From Oceaniferula marina (GTDB lineage: Bacteria > Verrucomicrobiota > Verrucomicrobiia > Verrucomicrobiales > Akkermansiaceae), in assembly GCF_013391475.1 (NCBI RefSeq), contig NZ_JACBAZ010000002.1, positions 773,837 to 837,836 of the forward strand: a stretch of 64,000 nucleotides of DNA. The letters run 5' to 3'. Below, piece after piece: positions 10,201 through 18,553 of this stretch (position 1 is the stretch's first letter; every line of letters starts with the position of its first letter). Both the position numbers and the translations under genes were made by a program. The notes under the pieces are model-generated. The model was given only the letters and a program-made list of their open reading frames with translations, did not search any database and had not been told where the DNA came from.

Positions 10201-11409
10201 TTATTTTTCCATCCATTCGAGCGGAATACGCAGGAAGTAGATCGACCATTCTTCTTTGACGCTTTCGAATGGTTCATAGATCATTCCCAGCGTCGTTTCA
10301 TCGCATGGGACCAACTGGCTGTAGCCAAAGAGGCCGGGGATGACTTGTTTGTTGATTGGCCAGGATGTGCCGTCGTCCTTACTCATGGCGATGTGGCCGT
10401 TGGCCCGTTTACTCAGTGAGTTGTTGTAAGAAAAAAACAAGGATGCGCTGTCGCCGACAGGGAACCGGACGAGGCCGCAGTTGCACGGGCGGTTTTTTAA
10501 CTCCTGGGAATAGGCAAAGGGTGACCAGCTGGCCCCGCCGTCCTTGCTGATGGAGGTCAGGCGGTGCTTGGATTTTTGAGAACGGGCGTTCATCAGGATG
10601 TGACCGTCACCGATTTCAGCGATCAGGCATTCATTTCCTGTTTCTGTTGTTTCTACCGGGACATAAGCGGAGCGTTTCCAGCTGCGGGCCATGTCGTCAG
10701 AGTAAAGCACGGCATTTTTCCATGTGCGGCTTTTATCGTTGATTTTTTCGGTGAGAAACATCGGCAGGACGATGCGGCCTTTGTGTTTTCCCTTTTGGAG
10801 TTGGATGGCATTGGCGGGACTGCCCGAGGAAATGATGTTTTTATCTTTTCTGGAGGTCTTTTGTAGCTCTACGGCTTTGGACCACGATTTGCCGTCGTCG
10901 TCGCTGGCGCGAACGAGTAGTTTCTGGGTATGGAGTCCAAAGCCGTCATCCATCATTTTGTGGTGTCTGCCGACCCGGGCGTGATATCCATGAGGAAAGG
11001 TTTCGTAGAACAGGAGAATCCGCCCGCTGTCCAGAGTGACCGGGCTGGGGTTGACCATTACGAGGGATTGGTCGGCGTGAATGACTTGCAGCTCCCCCCA
11101 GGTTTTACCGCCGTCGGCACTGCGTTTTAAAACGATGTCATTGCGTCCATGGTCGTCGCGGATAAACCGCCCTTCGGCGAAAGCAAGCAATGTGCCGTCC
11201 TGGCTTCGGGTGATGGTGGGGATACGAAAATACGGGTACCCCGCTTCCCCTTCCTTGAAGACCAGAACCGGAGTATCGAGGCCTTCCACCGCTGAGGCTT
11301 CGGCTCGGGATACGGTCGGGTAAAGCCAGCAGACCAGCAGGGTGGCCAGGATCAGGGGCACACACGAATGTGCAATAGCGTGGTTTGGCGTGGAGGACGT
11401 TGTCATCAT
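10201..11409 (-). CDS. secreted exo-alpha-sialidase (BNR/Asp-box family)
   Basis: 402 residues with an N-terminal signal sequence (LILATLLVCWLYPTVSRAEA). The RIP motif appears as YFRIPTITRSQDGTLLAFAEGR (split here as YFRIPTI and LLAFAEGR), followed by at least five Asp-box motifs such as SADGGKTWGEL, SDDDGKSWSKA, SKDGGASWSPF and SKDDGTSWP. These mark the six-bladed sialidase propeller. It would remove terminal sialic or related acids from glycans outside the cytoplasm; GH33 is the likely family. Some relatives with this layout act on other sugars, so the substrate is not fixed. It ends 14 bases from the convergent dihaem gene and has no other glycan gene beside it. Confidence 0.87.
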   Translation of the reverse strand: MMTTSSTPNHAIAHSCVPLILATLLVCWLYPTVSRAEASAVEGLDTPVLVFKEGEAGYPYFRIPTITRSQDGTLLAFAEGRFIRDDHGRNDIVLKRSADGGKTWGELQVIHADQSLVMVNPSPVTLDSGRILLFYETFPHGYHARVGRHHKMMDDGFGLHTQKLLVRASDDDGKSWSKAVELQKTSRKDKNIISSGSPANAIQLQKGKHKGRIVLPMFLTEKINDKSRTWKNAVLYSDDMARSWKRSAYVPVETTETGNECLIAEIGDGHILMNARSQKSKHRLTSISKDGGASWSPFAYSQELKNRPCNCGLVRFPVGDSASLFFSYNNSLSKRANGHIAMSKDDGTSWPINKQVIPGLFGYSQLVPCDETTLGMIYEPFESVKEEWSIYFLRIPLEWMEK

Positions 11410-11503
11410 CGGAGATGAATATACTGGATCATTCCGATGATGAAATCAAAAGCAACTGGACGGGTTTTCCTGCCAATGTCATGCGACCAATTTGGGAAAC
11501 TTC

Positions 11504-12991
11504 TTAATGGGTGCCCGGAAGGTAGCGGTAGTAAACTTCGAGCATCAGGGTGCAGAGGCAGGTTCGGTAGTGGATCCCTTCCTTGCTGTCGTTGGCGTAG
11601 TTTGCAGCCACAGCTCTCGGTTTGCTGCCACCTCCTGGTTTTTTCCACGATCCGTCGTCGGCTTGGTTGAGCAGGATTTGGTCGCTGAAGCGTTGGTTGT
11701 ATTGTTTCCATTGGTCGCCACCGCGCTGGATCATGGCTTGGGAATGGTAGTAGTGGGCGTAGAGGTCGCATTCCGGCCCGTTGTAATCCAGTTCGGCCTT
11801 ATCCAGGATGTAACGTGCACCTTTGCGAACTTCGGAGCGAGATCCTTTGCCCCACATCTGGTAGGCGAGTAAGCCGGCACCGGTCAGGCTGTGGTGGCCG
11901 GCTCCTCCGACCGGGGAAGTTCCGGTGTAGCCGAATCCCCCATTGGCTGCTTGACGGGCGCTGACGTAGTTGAGAGCGGCTTTGATGGTGGATTTTATGC
12001 CATCGAATCCGAGCCCGGTGGCGTCGCAGGCTTTCAGTGCCTGGATGTGCCAGGCGGCAATCGAGAGGTCTCCGCCTCGCTTGCCGGAGATATCGTATTG
12101 GTAGTCCCATCCTCCGGACCCATGTTGGTGGGTGATGATCCATTCGCCGGCGAGTTTGAGCACTTCCGGGTGTTGGGGGATGGTGTAGTTGCTGCGTTTG
12201 GAGAACGAGTAGGCTTCTGCCAGGGCGTAGGTGGCGATGGCGTGTTCATACGGCCAATGTTTGTCGCGGGTATTGGTGGCGAGGCGGCCGTTGTTTTGAC
12301 TACCGATGTTCAGCAGGTAGACGATAGCTTGCAGGCACGAGTCGCCAAACTCTTCGGAGTCAGGGGTTTCGCAGTGGCCCAAGTAGGCGAGGAGGGCCAG
12401 TCCGGTCATGCCGGCTTTGTGTTGGTCGCCCCATGATCCATCTGAGTTCTGGGTTTGTTTGAGCCACCTCAGTGAGCGGACCACGACGTCTTCGGTTTCA
12501 GGTTTGCCTCCGTATTGTTTAAGTAGGTTCATGCGTTCGTCTTTCGAGCAACGTTGAATGTTTGGGATGTCCGGATCGCCGGGAATAAAAACGCCGTCAC
12601 CATCGCCGGGGCCGAGGCCGTCACCATCGCCACCGGTGCCTGCTGCCAGACCAACGATGTCAGCCGGCGTTTCGAGGACCGGAAGGTTGATGGTGTTTTG
12701 AGCCATGGCAACGATGCTTGGAACCACTTGATTGGCTGAAGATGGAGGACGCTGGGAAAACAAGCGTTGCATCGTGGGCGGCGGGTCTTTCGGGTTTGGG
12801 TCGTTGGGTGAGTGGTGGACAACAACGTCAGAGGGGATGTTCTTGATCGCTGGTAGAAAATAGAGCGTGAGGCCAATTCCCAGTAAGAGCACGCTGAGGA
12901 TGGCGATGATCACACTGGTGATGGTGGAGTTGCGTTTTTGCTCATGCAGGAGCTGCAGGGTTTCCGGGCTGAGGGTGGCATGTAGGCTCAT
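11504..12991 (-). CDS. membrane-anchored prenyltransferase/squalene-oxidase repeat protein
   Basis: About 495 residues from the ATG at 12991, which gives MSLHATLSPETLQLLHEQKR followed by one membrane helix (SVIIAILSVLLLGIGLTLYF). The in-frame ATG at 13054 would add 21 unlikely residues. A low-complexity Gly/Asp stretch (TGGDGDGLGPGDGDG) links the helix to an alpha-toroid of squalene-cyclase-type repeats with QW-like signatures: NSDGSWGD, GSGGWDYQYD, ANGGFGYTG and DDGSWKKPG. The DXDD motif of true hopene cyclases is not evident. The topology puts the toroid outside the cytoplasm. Related proteins are common in verrucomicrobia and planctomycetes, and their substrate is unknown; it is probably not a terpene cyclase. 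Confidence 0.75.
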   Translation of the reverse strand: MSLHATLSPETLQLLHEQKRNSTITSVIIAILSVLLLGIGLTLYFLPAIKNIPSDVVVHHSPNDPNPKDPPPTMQRLFSQRPPSSANQVVPSIVAMAQNTINLPVLETPADIVGLAAGTGGDGDGLGPGDGDGVFIPGDPDIPNIQRCSKDERMNLLKQYGGKPETEDVVVRSLRWLKQTQNSDGSWGDQHKAGMTGLALLAYLGHCETPDSEEFGDSCLQAIVYLLNIGSQNNGRLATNTRDKHWPYEHAIATYALAEAYSFSKRSNYTIPQHPEVLKLAGEWIITHQHGSGGWDYQYDISGKRGGDLSIAAWHIQALKACDATGLGFDGIKSTIKAALNYVSARQAANGGFGYTGTSPVGGAGHHSLTGAGLLAYQMWGKGSRSEVRKGARYILDKAELDYNGPECDLYAHYYHSQAMIQRGGDQWKQYNQRFSDQILLNQADDGSWKKPGGGSKPRAVAANYANDSKEGIHYRTCLCTLMLEVYYRYLPGTH

Positions 12992-13029
12992 GGTCTGATT
13001 GTGTTGGGGTCGGTGGTTTGGGGTCGGGT

Positions 13030-13311
13030 TACTTGGGCGAGGTGCGTTCCGCACCTCGCAACCTGACAGATGGCCATTGGTCCTGCCGCGTTAAACGCGA
13101 GGGCCAAGTTGGGGACATCTTCCACCGGAACCAGGTCCGGGGGATGAGCTCAAGGTGCGAAACAAGTGAAGTGTTCGGCCGGTTCCGCTCGGCGTCTCAC
13201 TTCATGGGGAAGAACGGACCAAGGAATCGTTCCCTTAGGAATAAATAATGAGATGCCCGTCCGGAGCCTCTCGGGCACTTAGGCTGAGCGACTCATGAAT
13301 GTCGTTTTTTT
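13030..13311 (+). ncRNA. candidate structured RNA or 5' leader upstream of grpE-dnaJ
   Basis: This stretch lies in the 356-base gap between two divergent genes and holds a series of hairpins: CGAGGTGCG/CGCACCTCG (13038-13058); TTGGTCCT...CGCGT/ACGCG...AGGGCCAA (13077-13107, one two-base bulge and one G-U); CCGGA/TCCGG (13125-13140); TGAAGTG/CACTTCA with an inner GCCG/CGGC (13167-13204); AAGGAA/TTCCCTT (13221-13236); TGCCCG/CGGGCA (13254-13277). The last pair, GCGAC/GTCGT, runs into seven T residues at 13305-13311. I do not recognise it as 6S, tmRNA, RNase P or SRP RNA. It could be a stand-alone RNA or an attenuated leader of the heat-shock operon. The strand is chosen only from the T-run. Confidence 0.4.
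13288..13311 (+). terminator. hairpin plus T7 immediately before grpE
   Basis: GCGAC at 13288-13292 pairs with GTCGT at 13301-13305 (one G-U) across an eight-base loop, and T7 follows. It is only 36 bases from the grpE start codon, so it may be an attenuator or the end of the candidate RNA. Confidence 0.5.
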
Positions 13312-13347
13312 ATAACCCTTGCTGTTGACGAAAGCGTCGGTCTGGCT

Positions 13348-13971
13348 ATGAGTTTCGCCATGCAGGAACCGATGCAGGACAAGCAAGAAACAGAAATCGA
13401 GGAAAACGCCGCTGAGGAGCAGGTCGTTGATGATGCGGTAGAAGCTGGCGAAGAGGCTCAAGATACCGAAACTGTCGAAGAGGAGGAACTGGACCCGTGG
13501 GAGCAGTTGGAGCTCGAGGTTGCCAAGTGGAAAGACCAGGCTGTTCGCACCGCCGCGGAATTGGACAACTACCGTAAGCGCATGACCCGCGAGAAGCTCG
13601 ACTCGGTCCGTTATGGAAACCAGGGCTTGTTGGAGGAGTTGCTTCCCGTGTTGGATAACTTTGAAATGGGGATGCAGGCTGCAGCCCAGGAACAGGGGTC
13701 GATGTTGTTCATGGGGATGGATATGGTGCAGAAGCAATTGGTTGAGTTCCTCACTTCCCAAAATGTCACGGAGATCCCGGCTGAGGTCGGAGGGGAGTTT
13801 GACCCACAGCAGCATGAAGCATTAAGCCAGGAGGCCAGTGAAGAGATTGAACCTGAAAAAATCGTGCGGGTGATTCGCAAGGGATATCGGATGGGAGAGC
13901 GGCTACTGAGGCCTTCGAATGTCATTGTTTCCTTGGGTCAGGCGGCTGAAACTGAAACGGAAAGCGAGTAA
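13348..13971 (+). CDS. grpE: nucleotide exchange factor GrpE
   Basis: 207 residues; in-frame ATGs at 13360 and 13372 are alternative starts, and no strong ribosome-binding site separates them. GrpE releases ADP from DnaK. The long acidic N-terminal region is followed by a coiled coil and the signature AAELDNYRKRMTREK, then LLPVLDNFEMGMQAA and the C-terminal beta domain ending RVIRKGYRMGERLLRPSNV. dnaJ starts three bases after the stop, so the two are one operon. dnaK is not in the window. The dense hairpin region just upstream may regulate it. Confidence 0.95.
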   Translation: MSFAMQEPMQDKQETEIEENAAEEQVVDDAVEAGEEAQDTETVEEEELDPWEQLELEVAKWKDQAVRTAAELDNYRKRMTREKLDSVRYGNQGLLEELLPVLDNFEMGMQAAAQEQGSMLFMGMDMVQKQLVEFLTSQNVTEIPAEVGGEFDPQQHEALSQEASEEIEPEKIVRVIRKGYRMGERLLRPSNVIVSLGQAAETETESE

Positions 13972-13974
13972 AGC

Positions 13975-15126
13975 ATGTCTACGAAACGCGACTATTATGA
14001 GGTTCTTGGTGCATCCAAGGATGCTTCCGCAGCGGAACTGAAAAAGGCCTACCGCAAGTTGGCGATTAAGTTTCATCCGGATAAAAACCCGGACGACAAG
14101 GAGGCGGAAGAAAAGTTCAAGGAACTCGGTGAGGCCTACGAGGTGCTCAGCGATGAGGATAAACGTGCTGCTTACGATCGTTACGGTCACGCGGCCTTTG
14201 AAAATGGGGGTGGCGGAGCTGGCGGCTTTGGCGGTGGCTTCCACGATGCCTCTGATATTTTCTCGCAGGTCTTTGGCGGCGCCTTTGGTGGCGGTGGTTT
14301 CGAAGATATTTTTGGTGGTGGGCGCCGTCGGCGTGATCCATCCGGCCGCCAGCCGGGGAGTGACCTTCGCTACGATCTGGAAATCACGCTGGAAGAGGCT
14401 GCCGAGGGAGTGCAGAAGGAGCTTGAAATCGAAAAACTCGAAGGATGTTCGAGCTGTGGAAGCTCAGGATCCAAGAGTGGGGGTGGACGTAAAACCTGTG
14501 CCACCTGCGGTGGTCATGGGGTGGTGACTCGCCAGGCTGGTATCTTTGTTCAGCAGAGTGAGTGCCCGAGCTGCCACGGCGCGGGGCAAACGATTTCGGA
14601 CCCCTGCACCAGCTGCCACGGTGAAGGTCGCCGGAATGAAAAGACCCGGATTAAGATCAACATCCCAGCCGGGGTGGACAACGGAACCCGCTTGCGTTCA
14701 TCCGGTAATGGTGATGCAGGATTGCGCGGCGGCCAGCCGGGCGATCTGTATGTATTTTTACACATCAAGGCTCACGATATCTTTGAGCGTGAGGACGACG
14801 ATTTATTCTGCGAAGTCCCCATGCCATTTGCCACAGCGGCTTTGGGTGGCGAGTTGGAAGTGCCAACCTTGGAAGGTAAGTCATCGATTAAAATTCCTCC
14901 AGGCACCCAGGGTGGAACGACTTTCCGACTGCGCAACCGCGGCATCAAGGATTTGAGAAGTGGGGGCAAGGGCGATTTACACGTGGAGGTGCATGTGGAG
15001 GTGCCGACGCGTCTGGATTCCGGGCAGAAAGAAAAGCTTAAAGCCTTTTCGGAATCCATCGGGGAGAAAAACAACCCGGTCCAAGAGTCATTCTTTGAAA
15101 AAGCGAAACGCTTTTTTGATATGTGA
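13975..15126 (+). CDS. dnaJ: chaperone protein DnaJ
   Basis: 383 residues, typical for full DnaJ. The J domain has the HPD tripeptide in FHPDKNPDD near residue 34. A Gly/Phe-rich linker follows (about 75-115), then a zinc domain with four Cys motifs: [24 protein letters not shown] and CTSCHGEG. The first is CxxCxxxG rather than CxxCxGxG, but all eight cysteines are present. The C-terminal substrate-binding domains include [16 protein letters not shown]. It acts with DnaK and GrpE in folding and in the ClpB disaggregation cycle. It lies three bases after grpE and 30 bases before rsmE, so the three may be co-transcribed. Confidence 0.97.
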   Translation: MSTKRDYYEVLGASKDASAAELKKAYRKLAIKFHPDKNPDDKEAEEKFKELGEAYEVLSDEDKRAAYDRYGHAAFENGGGGAGGFGGGFHDASDIFSQVFGGAFGGGGFEDIFGGGRRRRDPSGRQPGSDLRYDLEITLEEAAEGVQKELEIEKLEGCSSCGSSGSKSGGGRKTCATCGGHGVVTRQAGIFVQQSECPSCHGAGQTISDPCTSCHGEGRRNEKTRIKINIPAGVDNGTRLRSSGNGDAGLRGGQPGDLYVFLHIKAHDIFEREDDDLFCEVPMPFATAALGGELEVPTLEGKSSIKIPPGTQGGTTFRLRNRGIKDLRSGGKGDLHVEVHVEVPTRLDSGQKEKLKAFSESIGEKNNPVQESFFEKAKRFFDM

Positions 15127-15156
15127 CCCCTGTCCAATCTCTAACGCATTCTCCCC

Positions 15157-15888
15157 ATGAACCGGTATTATCTTCCAGCGGATTCCTGGCAGGAGAGCGG
15201 CCTTGTTCTGCAGGGAGAAGAGGCGAAGCATTGCAGTCGGGTAATGCGCGCTCGGGCAGGTGACCGGATCGAAGTCTTTGACGGTAACGGCTGCTCCGCC
15301 GTGTGTGAGATTCTCTCTGTGAATAAGGGAGCGGTGGCCTGTAAGCTGCTTGAACGCGTTCAGCATCGGATGCCGGACCATCCGATGACCTTGTGTCAGG
15401 CCATCCCGAAGGGGGGGAATATGGAGCTGATCGTACAGAAATCGGTTGAGCTCGGAGTCAATGTGATCCAACCCCTGATCACGGCCCATACTGTCGCCCG
15501 GCCGGAATCACTGGCAAAAAAACAAGCAAAGTGGCAGCGCATCGCCCTCGAAGCTTGTAAGCAGTGTGGTCAGAATTTCTTACCTGAGGTAAAGTCGCCC
15601 TTATCCTTTGCCTCATGGGTGGACCAGGGGCCGTCATTTGGTTTGGCGCTTGTCGCCTCATTGGAAGACCGGGCTCGTCATGTGAAATCGTTGTTTGAGG
15701 AGGATCCGGTTTCAGGGAGCATTGCCTTATTGGTTGGCCCTGAGGGGGATTTTTCCGAAGATGAGTACCGTGCGGTCTATGAATTGGGCTTTCAACCGGT
15801 TAGCTTTGGTGAAATCGTGATGCGGGTTGAAACCGCAACGATGTACGGATTGAGTGTGATTCAACACGAACTTTCTGCCGCTGAGTGA
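15157..15888 (+). CDS. rsmE: 16S rRNA (uracil-1498-N3)-methyltransferase
   Basis: 243 residues. RsmE methylates N3 of U1498 in 16S rRNA using S-adenosylmethionine. The SPOUT trefoil-knot motifs LLVGPEGDFSEDEY and the C-terminal MRVETATMYGLSVIQ are clear, and the N-terminal PUA-like half has GEEAKHCSRVMRARAGD. Length matches the family. Association with dnaJ is common in bacterial genomes. The start at 15157 gives the family-like MNRYYLP. Confidence 0.95.
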   Translation: MNRYYLPADSWQESGLVLQGEEAKHCSRVMRARAGDRIEVFDGNGCSAVCEILSVNKGAVACKLLERVQHRMPDHPMTLCQAIPKGGNMELIVQKSVELGVNVIQPLITAHTVARPESLAKKQAKWQRIALEACKQCGQNFLPEVKSPLSFASWVDQGPSFGLALVASLEDRARHVKSLFEEDPVSGSIALLVGPEGDFSEDEYRAVYELGFQPVSFGEIVMRVETATMYGLSVIQHELSAAE

Positions 15889-15993
15889 TCAGCAGCTGGT
15901 TAGTGTAGGATTGGCTTCTACCCTTGTAAATCCCTTAGAATCAGTCGATTGGGGTTTGATTTTTATAAAGTCGCGTAAAAAATATAATACTTT

Positions 15994-16050
15994 TCGAGGC
16001 TGAGATTTTTGTCAAAAAAATGTATTTTTTAGCATCTCGGCCAAGCCCTG
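15994..16050. other. AT-rich stem-loop in the rsmE to CAP-gene spacer
   Basis: GGCTGAGAT pairs with ATCTCGGCC (one G-U) across a loop of about 31 bases made of A6/T6 tracts. There is no flanking T-run, so a terminator is uncertain. The rest of the 295-base spacer holds the TTGACA-type motif at 16105-16131. Confidence 0.3.
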
Positions 16051-16104
16051 CAAATAGGAGCTTGGGGGCTGCTGAAGTCCCGTAAATCAAGGTTAGATAG
16101 GGGT

Positions 16105-16131
16105 TTCGACATTGACATTTCATTAAGATTG
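16105..16131 (+). promoter_or_regulatory. weak copy of the PEP-CTERM upstream motif
   Basis: CGACATTGACATTTCATTAAG followed by ATTGG aligns with the sites upstream of the PEP-CTERM genes, especially the one at 42677. The TTGACA element at 16112-16117 lies 72 bases before the start codon, nearly the same distance as at 41690 (74). It could simply be a -35 box; no matching -10 box is clear. Confidence 0.35.
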
Positions 16132-16183
16132 GGGCATTACTCACGTCCCTTTCCCCCCCTGATGAGAATGTTTTAATGATCTG

Positions 16184-18451
16184 ATGGGCTTTACCCTTAC
16201 ATCGACTATGTTGGCTGCGATGCTGTCAGCAGGAGTCACCGGACACATTTACGGCTGGACGCCGGGTGTTGGCAATGAATCCACGACGTCTGACTTCACC
16301 GTTGACCGGCAGTCGCGTAACGACGTGGTTTCTTTTTGGCATGGTGTTTATATGGAGTCGGAGGGTTATGCGGACCGGATCCAGTGGACGGGATCGGTTG
16401 CCGGTGCGGCACCAGGTTCTACATCGTCGGCTTTCAAGGGGGATGTGCAACGGAGGATCAACTACTATCGTGCGATGGCGGGTTTAAGCGCCGATATGGA
16501 TATGACACCGTCATCCACGGTCCTGATTATCGGGGAAACTCCAGCGGGAGCTATTCCCCAAGCGTCTACGACCAAACAAGTGGCAGCTCAGGCAGCCGCC
16601 CTGATGGTTTCTCGCAATACCAGTGAATATCTACCAGGTGGTGGCGTGAGTCAGGGTGATGATCCTCACAACCCGTCTGCATCCTGGACACAGGGGTGGA
16701 GTTCCGAACTGGCGAAGCAGGCGCGTAATGGAGCCTTCTACTCAAACCTCGCATCTGGCTTATACGGTCCAGGGGCGATTGACGCCTACATGGATGAAAA
16801 TGATCAAGGGGCCGCCGGGGCTGTAAATGCTGATGTGGCCCACCGTCGGTATTTGCTATACTCACGAAGGGCTGAATTTGCGACAGGTGACGTGACCTCT
16901 TCATCGGGTGGCAGCTATTATTCTGCAAATGCCTTATACTGCGCAGGAAATCTACGTTCGAGTGTGGTCCCGCAGTTTGTCGCTTGGCCGTCAGACGGCT
17001 ATTTTCCCGAGCCCTTGGCGACGGATTACTGGTCGTTGAGTTTTCCCGGGGCCGATTTTTCATCCGCAACGGTGACGATGACCACGGGTGGAGGTTCAGT
17101 TGTGAATACAAGCGTGGTTTCCAGGACGGCTACTTATGGAGACAATACCTTGGTCTGGACGCCGGATGCATCATCGATGACTTCAGCCGATACCAACGAC
17201 CAGGTGTATCATGTGACCGTATCCAACATGGTGCTCAACTCGGTGGTGGTCAGCCACAGCTACACGGTGACCATGATCAACCCGAACCGCTTGCTGGACT
17301 CTCCCGACCTCGCCGGTAGCGCCAGCCCCCCTGATTCGGGTGCCCGTTATTATTTTGATCCCATCCCCAATGTGGAAGAGTATGAGCTCGATGTCTCGCG
17401 CCAGACCGTGGCGACATGGCTCGAAGGGGCTGAAGCGGGAACCACGGGGTTGATCGTTGATGGTACCGAGGGAGGATATGACCTGATATCCGGGATTCGT
17501 TGGAATGCTTCGAATTTTTATTCGACTGGGAGTAAGGCGTTCCGATTGGCCTTTGAGACCGTGCCTCGAACGGACCAGATGATGACGATTCAACGTTCGG
17601 TGATTCCGAGGGCTGGAGCTGGTCTTAGTTTTCAGATGCGGAGAGGATACATGACCTCTAATGCCCAATTGCAGGTTCAGACTTCCACCGATGGTGGTGA
17701 TACCTGGATCACGCAGCAGACGTATTCAGGAAATGGCAATGGTGGTGTGGATGGGAGGTTTAATCTGAAACAGGTCTCCCTTCCTTCCGAAGGACTGCAG
17801 ACATTGATTCGGTTTTTGTTTACGACCTTGACCCCTAACAGTGGTTATTCCATTGCGGACCATGGCACGGCTTACCCCTTGGGGGTGTTCATTGATGATG
17901 TGCAGGTGACGAATTGCGATGTGCTTGAGAGCGCGGTGCCGGTGAGTTATACTGGTGATTGCTCATCGGTGTTGTTGGATGCCACTTCTGCGGGCGGCAG
18001 CCTGCTGGTTGGAAACGATTACGTTTTACGATTGCGCGCCAGGATGGGGGATCATTGGTTTGGGTATGGTGAGCCGTTGACTGTGACGCCTGTGACCGAA
18101 GCTTCATTGAGTGAGTATGATGCGTGGGTTCGCTCGGAATATTATTTTATTGGTAGGTTTGATGAGGATTACGACCAGGATGGTATCCCGAATGGTGTTG
18201 AACGGGTTTTTGGTATGGATCCTACGGATAAATCCGATGGAGCTGCAGCGCTACGACCATCGATTGTTGATGGGCACATTCAGTTGTCCCATGCCATCAT
18301 TCCGGGGGGAACCGTCGCGGCGCAGTTATCCTATACTCTGCAGTCAGATAGTTGGCAGGACGTCACGGTTCTCATTGAAAACGGACGGGCATCGGTTTCA
18401 GTGCCGATTGGCCAGCAAGCGTGTTACTTGCGCTGGAAGGTGAGTCAGTAG
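16184..18451 (+). CDS. large secreted protein with CAP/SCP-like N-terminal domain
   Basis: 755 residues with a short signal-like N-terminus (TSTMLAAMLSAGVTGHIYG). Residues about 85-260 resemble a CAP/SCP-like domain: the helix RRINYYRAMAGL and a later DVAHRRYLLYS segment. The function of such bacterial domains is unsettled. A middle region of beta-sandwich character follows (VQTSTDGGDTWITQQTY looks like an Asp-box-type strand turn). Near residue 655 there is one calcium-binding TSP3/EF-type loop, DEDYDQDGIPNGVERVFGMD, common in verrucomicrobial secreted proteins. No PEP-CTERM signal is present at the end. It stands alone between rsmE and the convergent ATPase gene. Confidence 0.65.
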   Translation: MGFTLTSTMLAAMLSAGVTGHIYGWTPGVGNESTTSDFTVDRQSRNDVVSFWHGVYMESEGYADRIQWTGSVAGAAPGSTSSAFKGDVQRRINYYRAMAGLSADMDMTPSSTVLIIGETPAGAIPQASTTKQVAAQAAALMVSRNTSEYLPGGGVSQGDDPHNPSASWTQGWSSELAKQARNGAFYSNLASGLYGPGAIDAYMDENDQGAAGAVNADVAHRRYLLYSRRAEFATGDVTSSSGGSYYSANALYCAGNLRSSVVPQFVAWPSDGYFPEPLATDYWSLSFPGADFSSATVTMTTGGGSVVNTSVVSRTATYGDNTLVWTPDASSMTSADTNDQVYHVTVSNMVLNSVVVSHSYTVTMINPNRLLDSPDLAGSASPPDSGARYYFDPIPNVEEYELDVSRQTVATWLEGAEAGTTGLIVDGTEGGYDLISGIRWNASNFYSTGSKAFRLAFETVPRTDQMMTIQRSVIPRAGAGLSFQMRRGYMTSNAQLQVQTSTDGGDTWITQQTYSGNGNGGVDGRFNLKQVSLPSEGLQTLIRFLFTTLTPNSGYSIADHGTAYPLGVFIDDVQVTNCDVLESAVPVSYTGDCSSVLLDATSAGGSLLVGNDYVLRLRARMGDHWFGYGEPLTVTPVTEASLSEYDAWVRSEYYFIGRFDEDYDQDGIPNGVERVFGMDPTDKSDGAAALRPSIVDGHIQLSHAIIPGGTVAAQLSYTLQSDSWQDVTVLIENGRASVSVPIGQQACYLRWKVSQ

Positions 18452-18553
18452 CGGTGGAGCAGGCTGCTGTCCTGACAGTATCCGGGGTGGGGAAGAGCAT
18501 GGAGTGAGCATTCCCAAGTTTACCGCACACAATGGATTGCTTGAATTGTATTT

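Noticed and set aside
13125-13160. Possible SRP (4.5S) RNA core, from AGGTCCGG followed by GA, GAGC and CAAGG
   Set aside because: The universal GGAA-type tetraloop and the asymmetric loop AGCAGCC are missing, and the surrounding hairpins do not form the long SRP rod.
13018-13248. Plus-strand open frame of 76 codons upstream of grpE
   Set aside because: It overlaps the perfect hairpins and has no protein-like character; the region is better explained as structured RNA.
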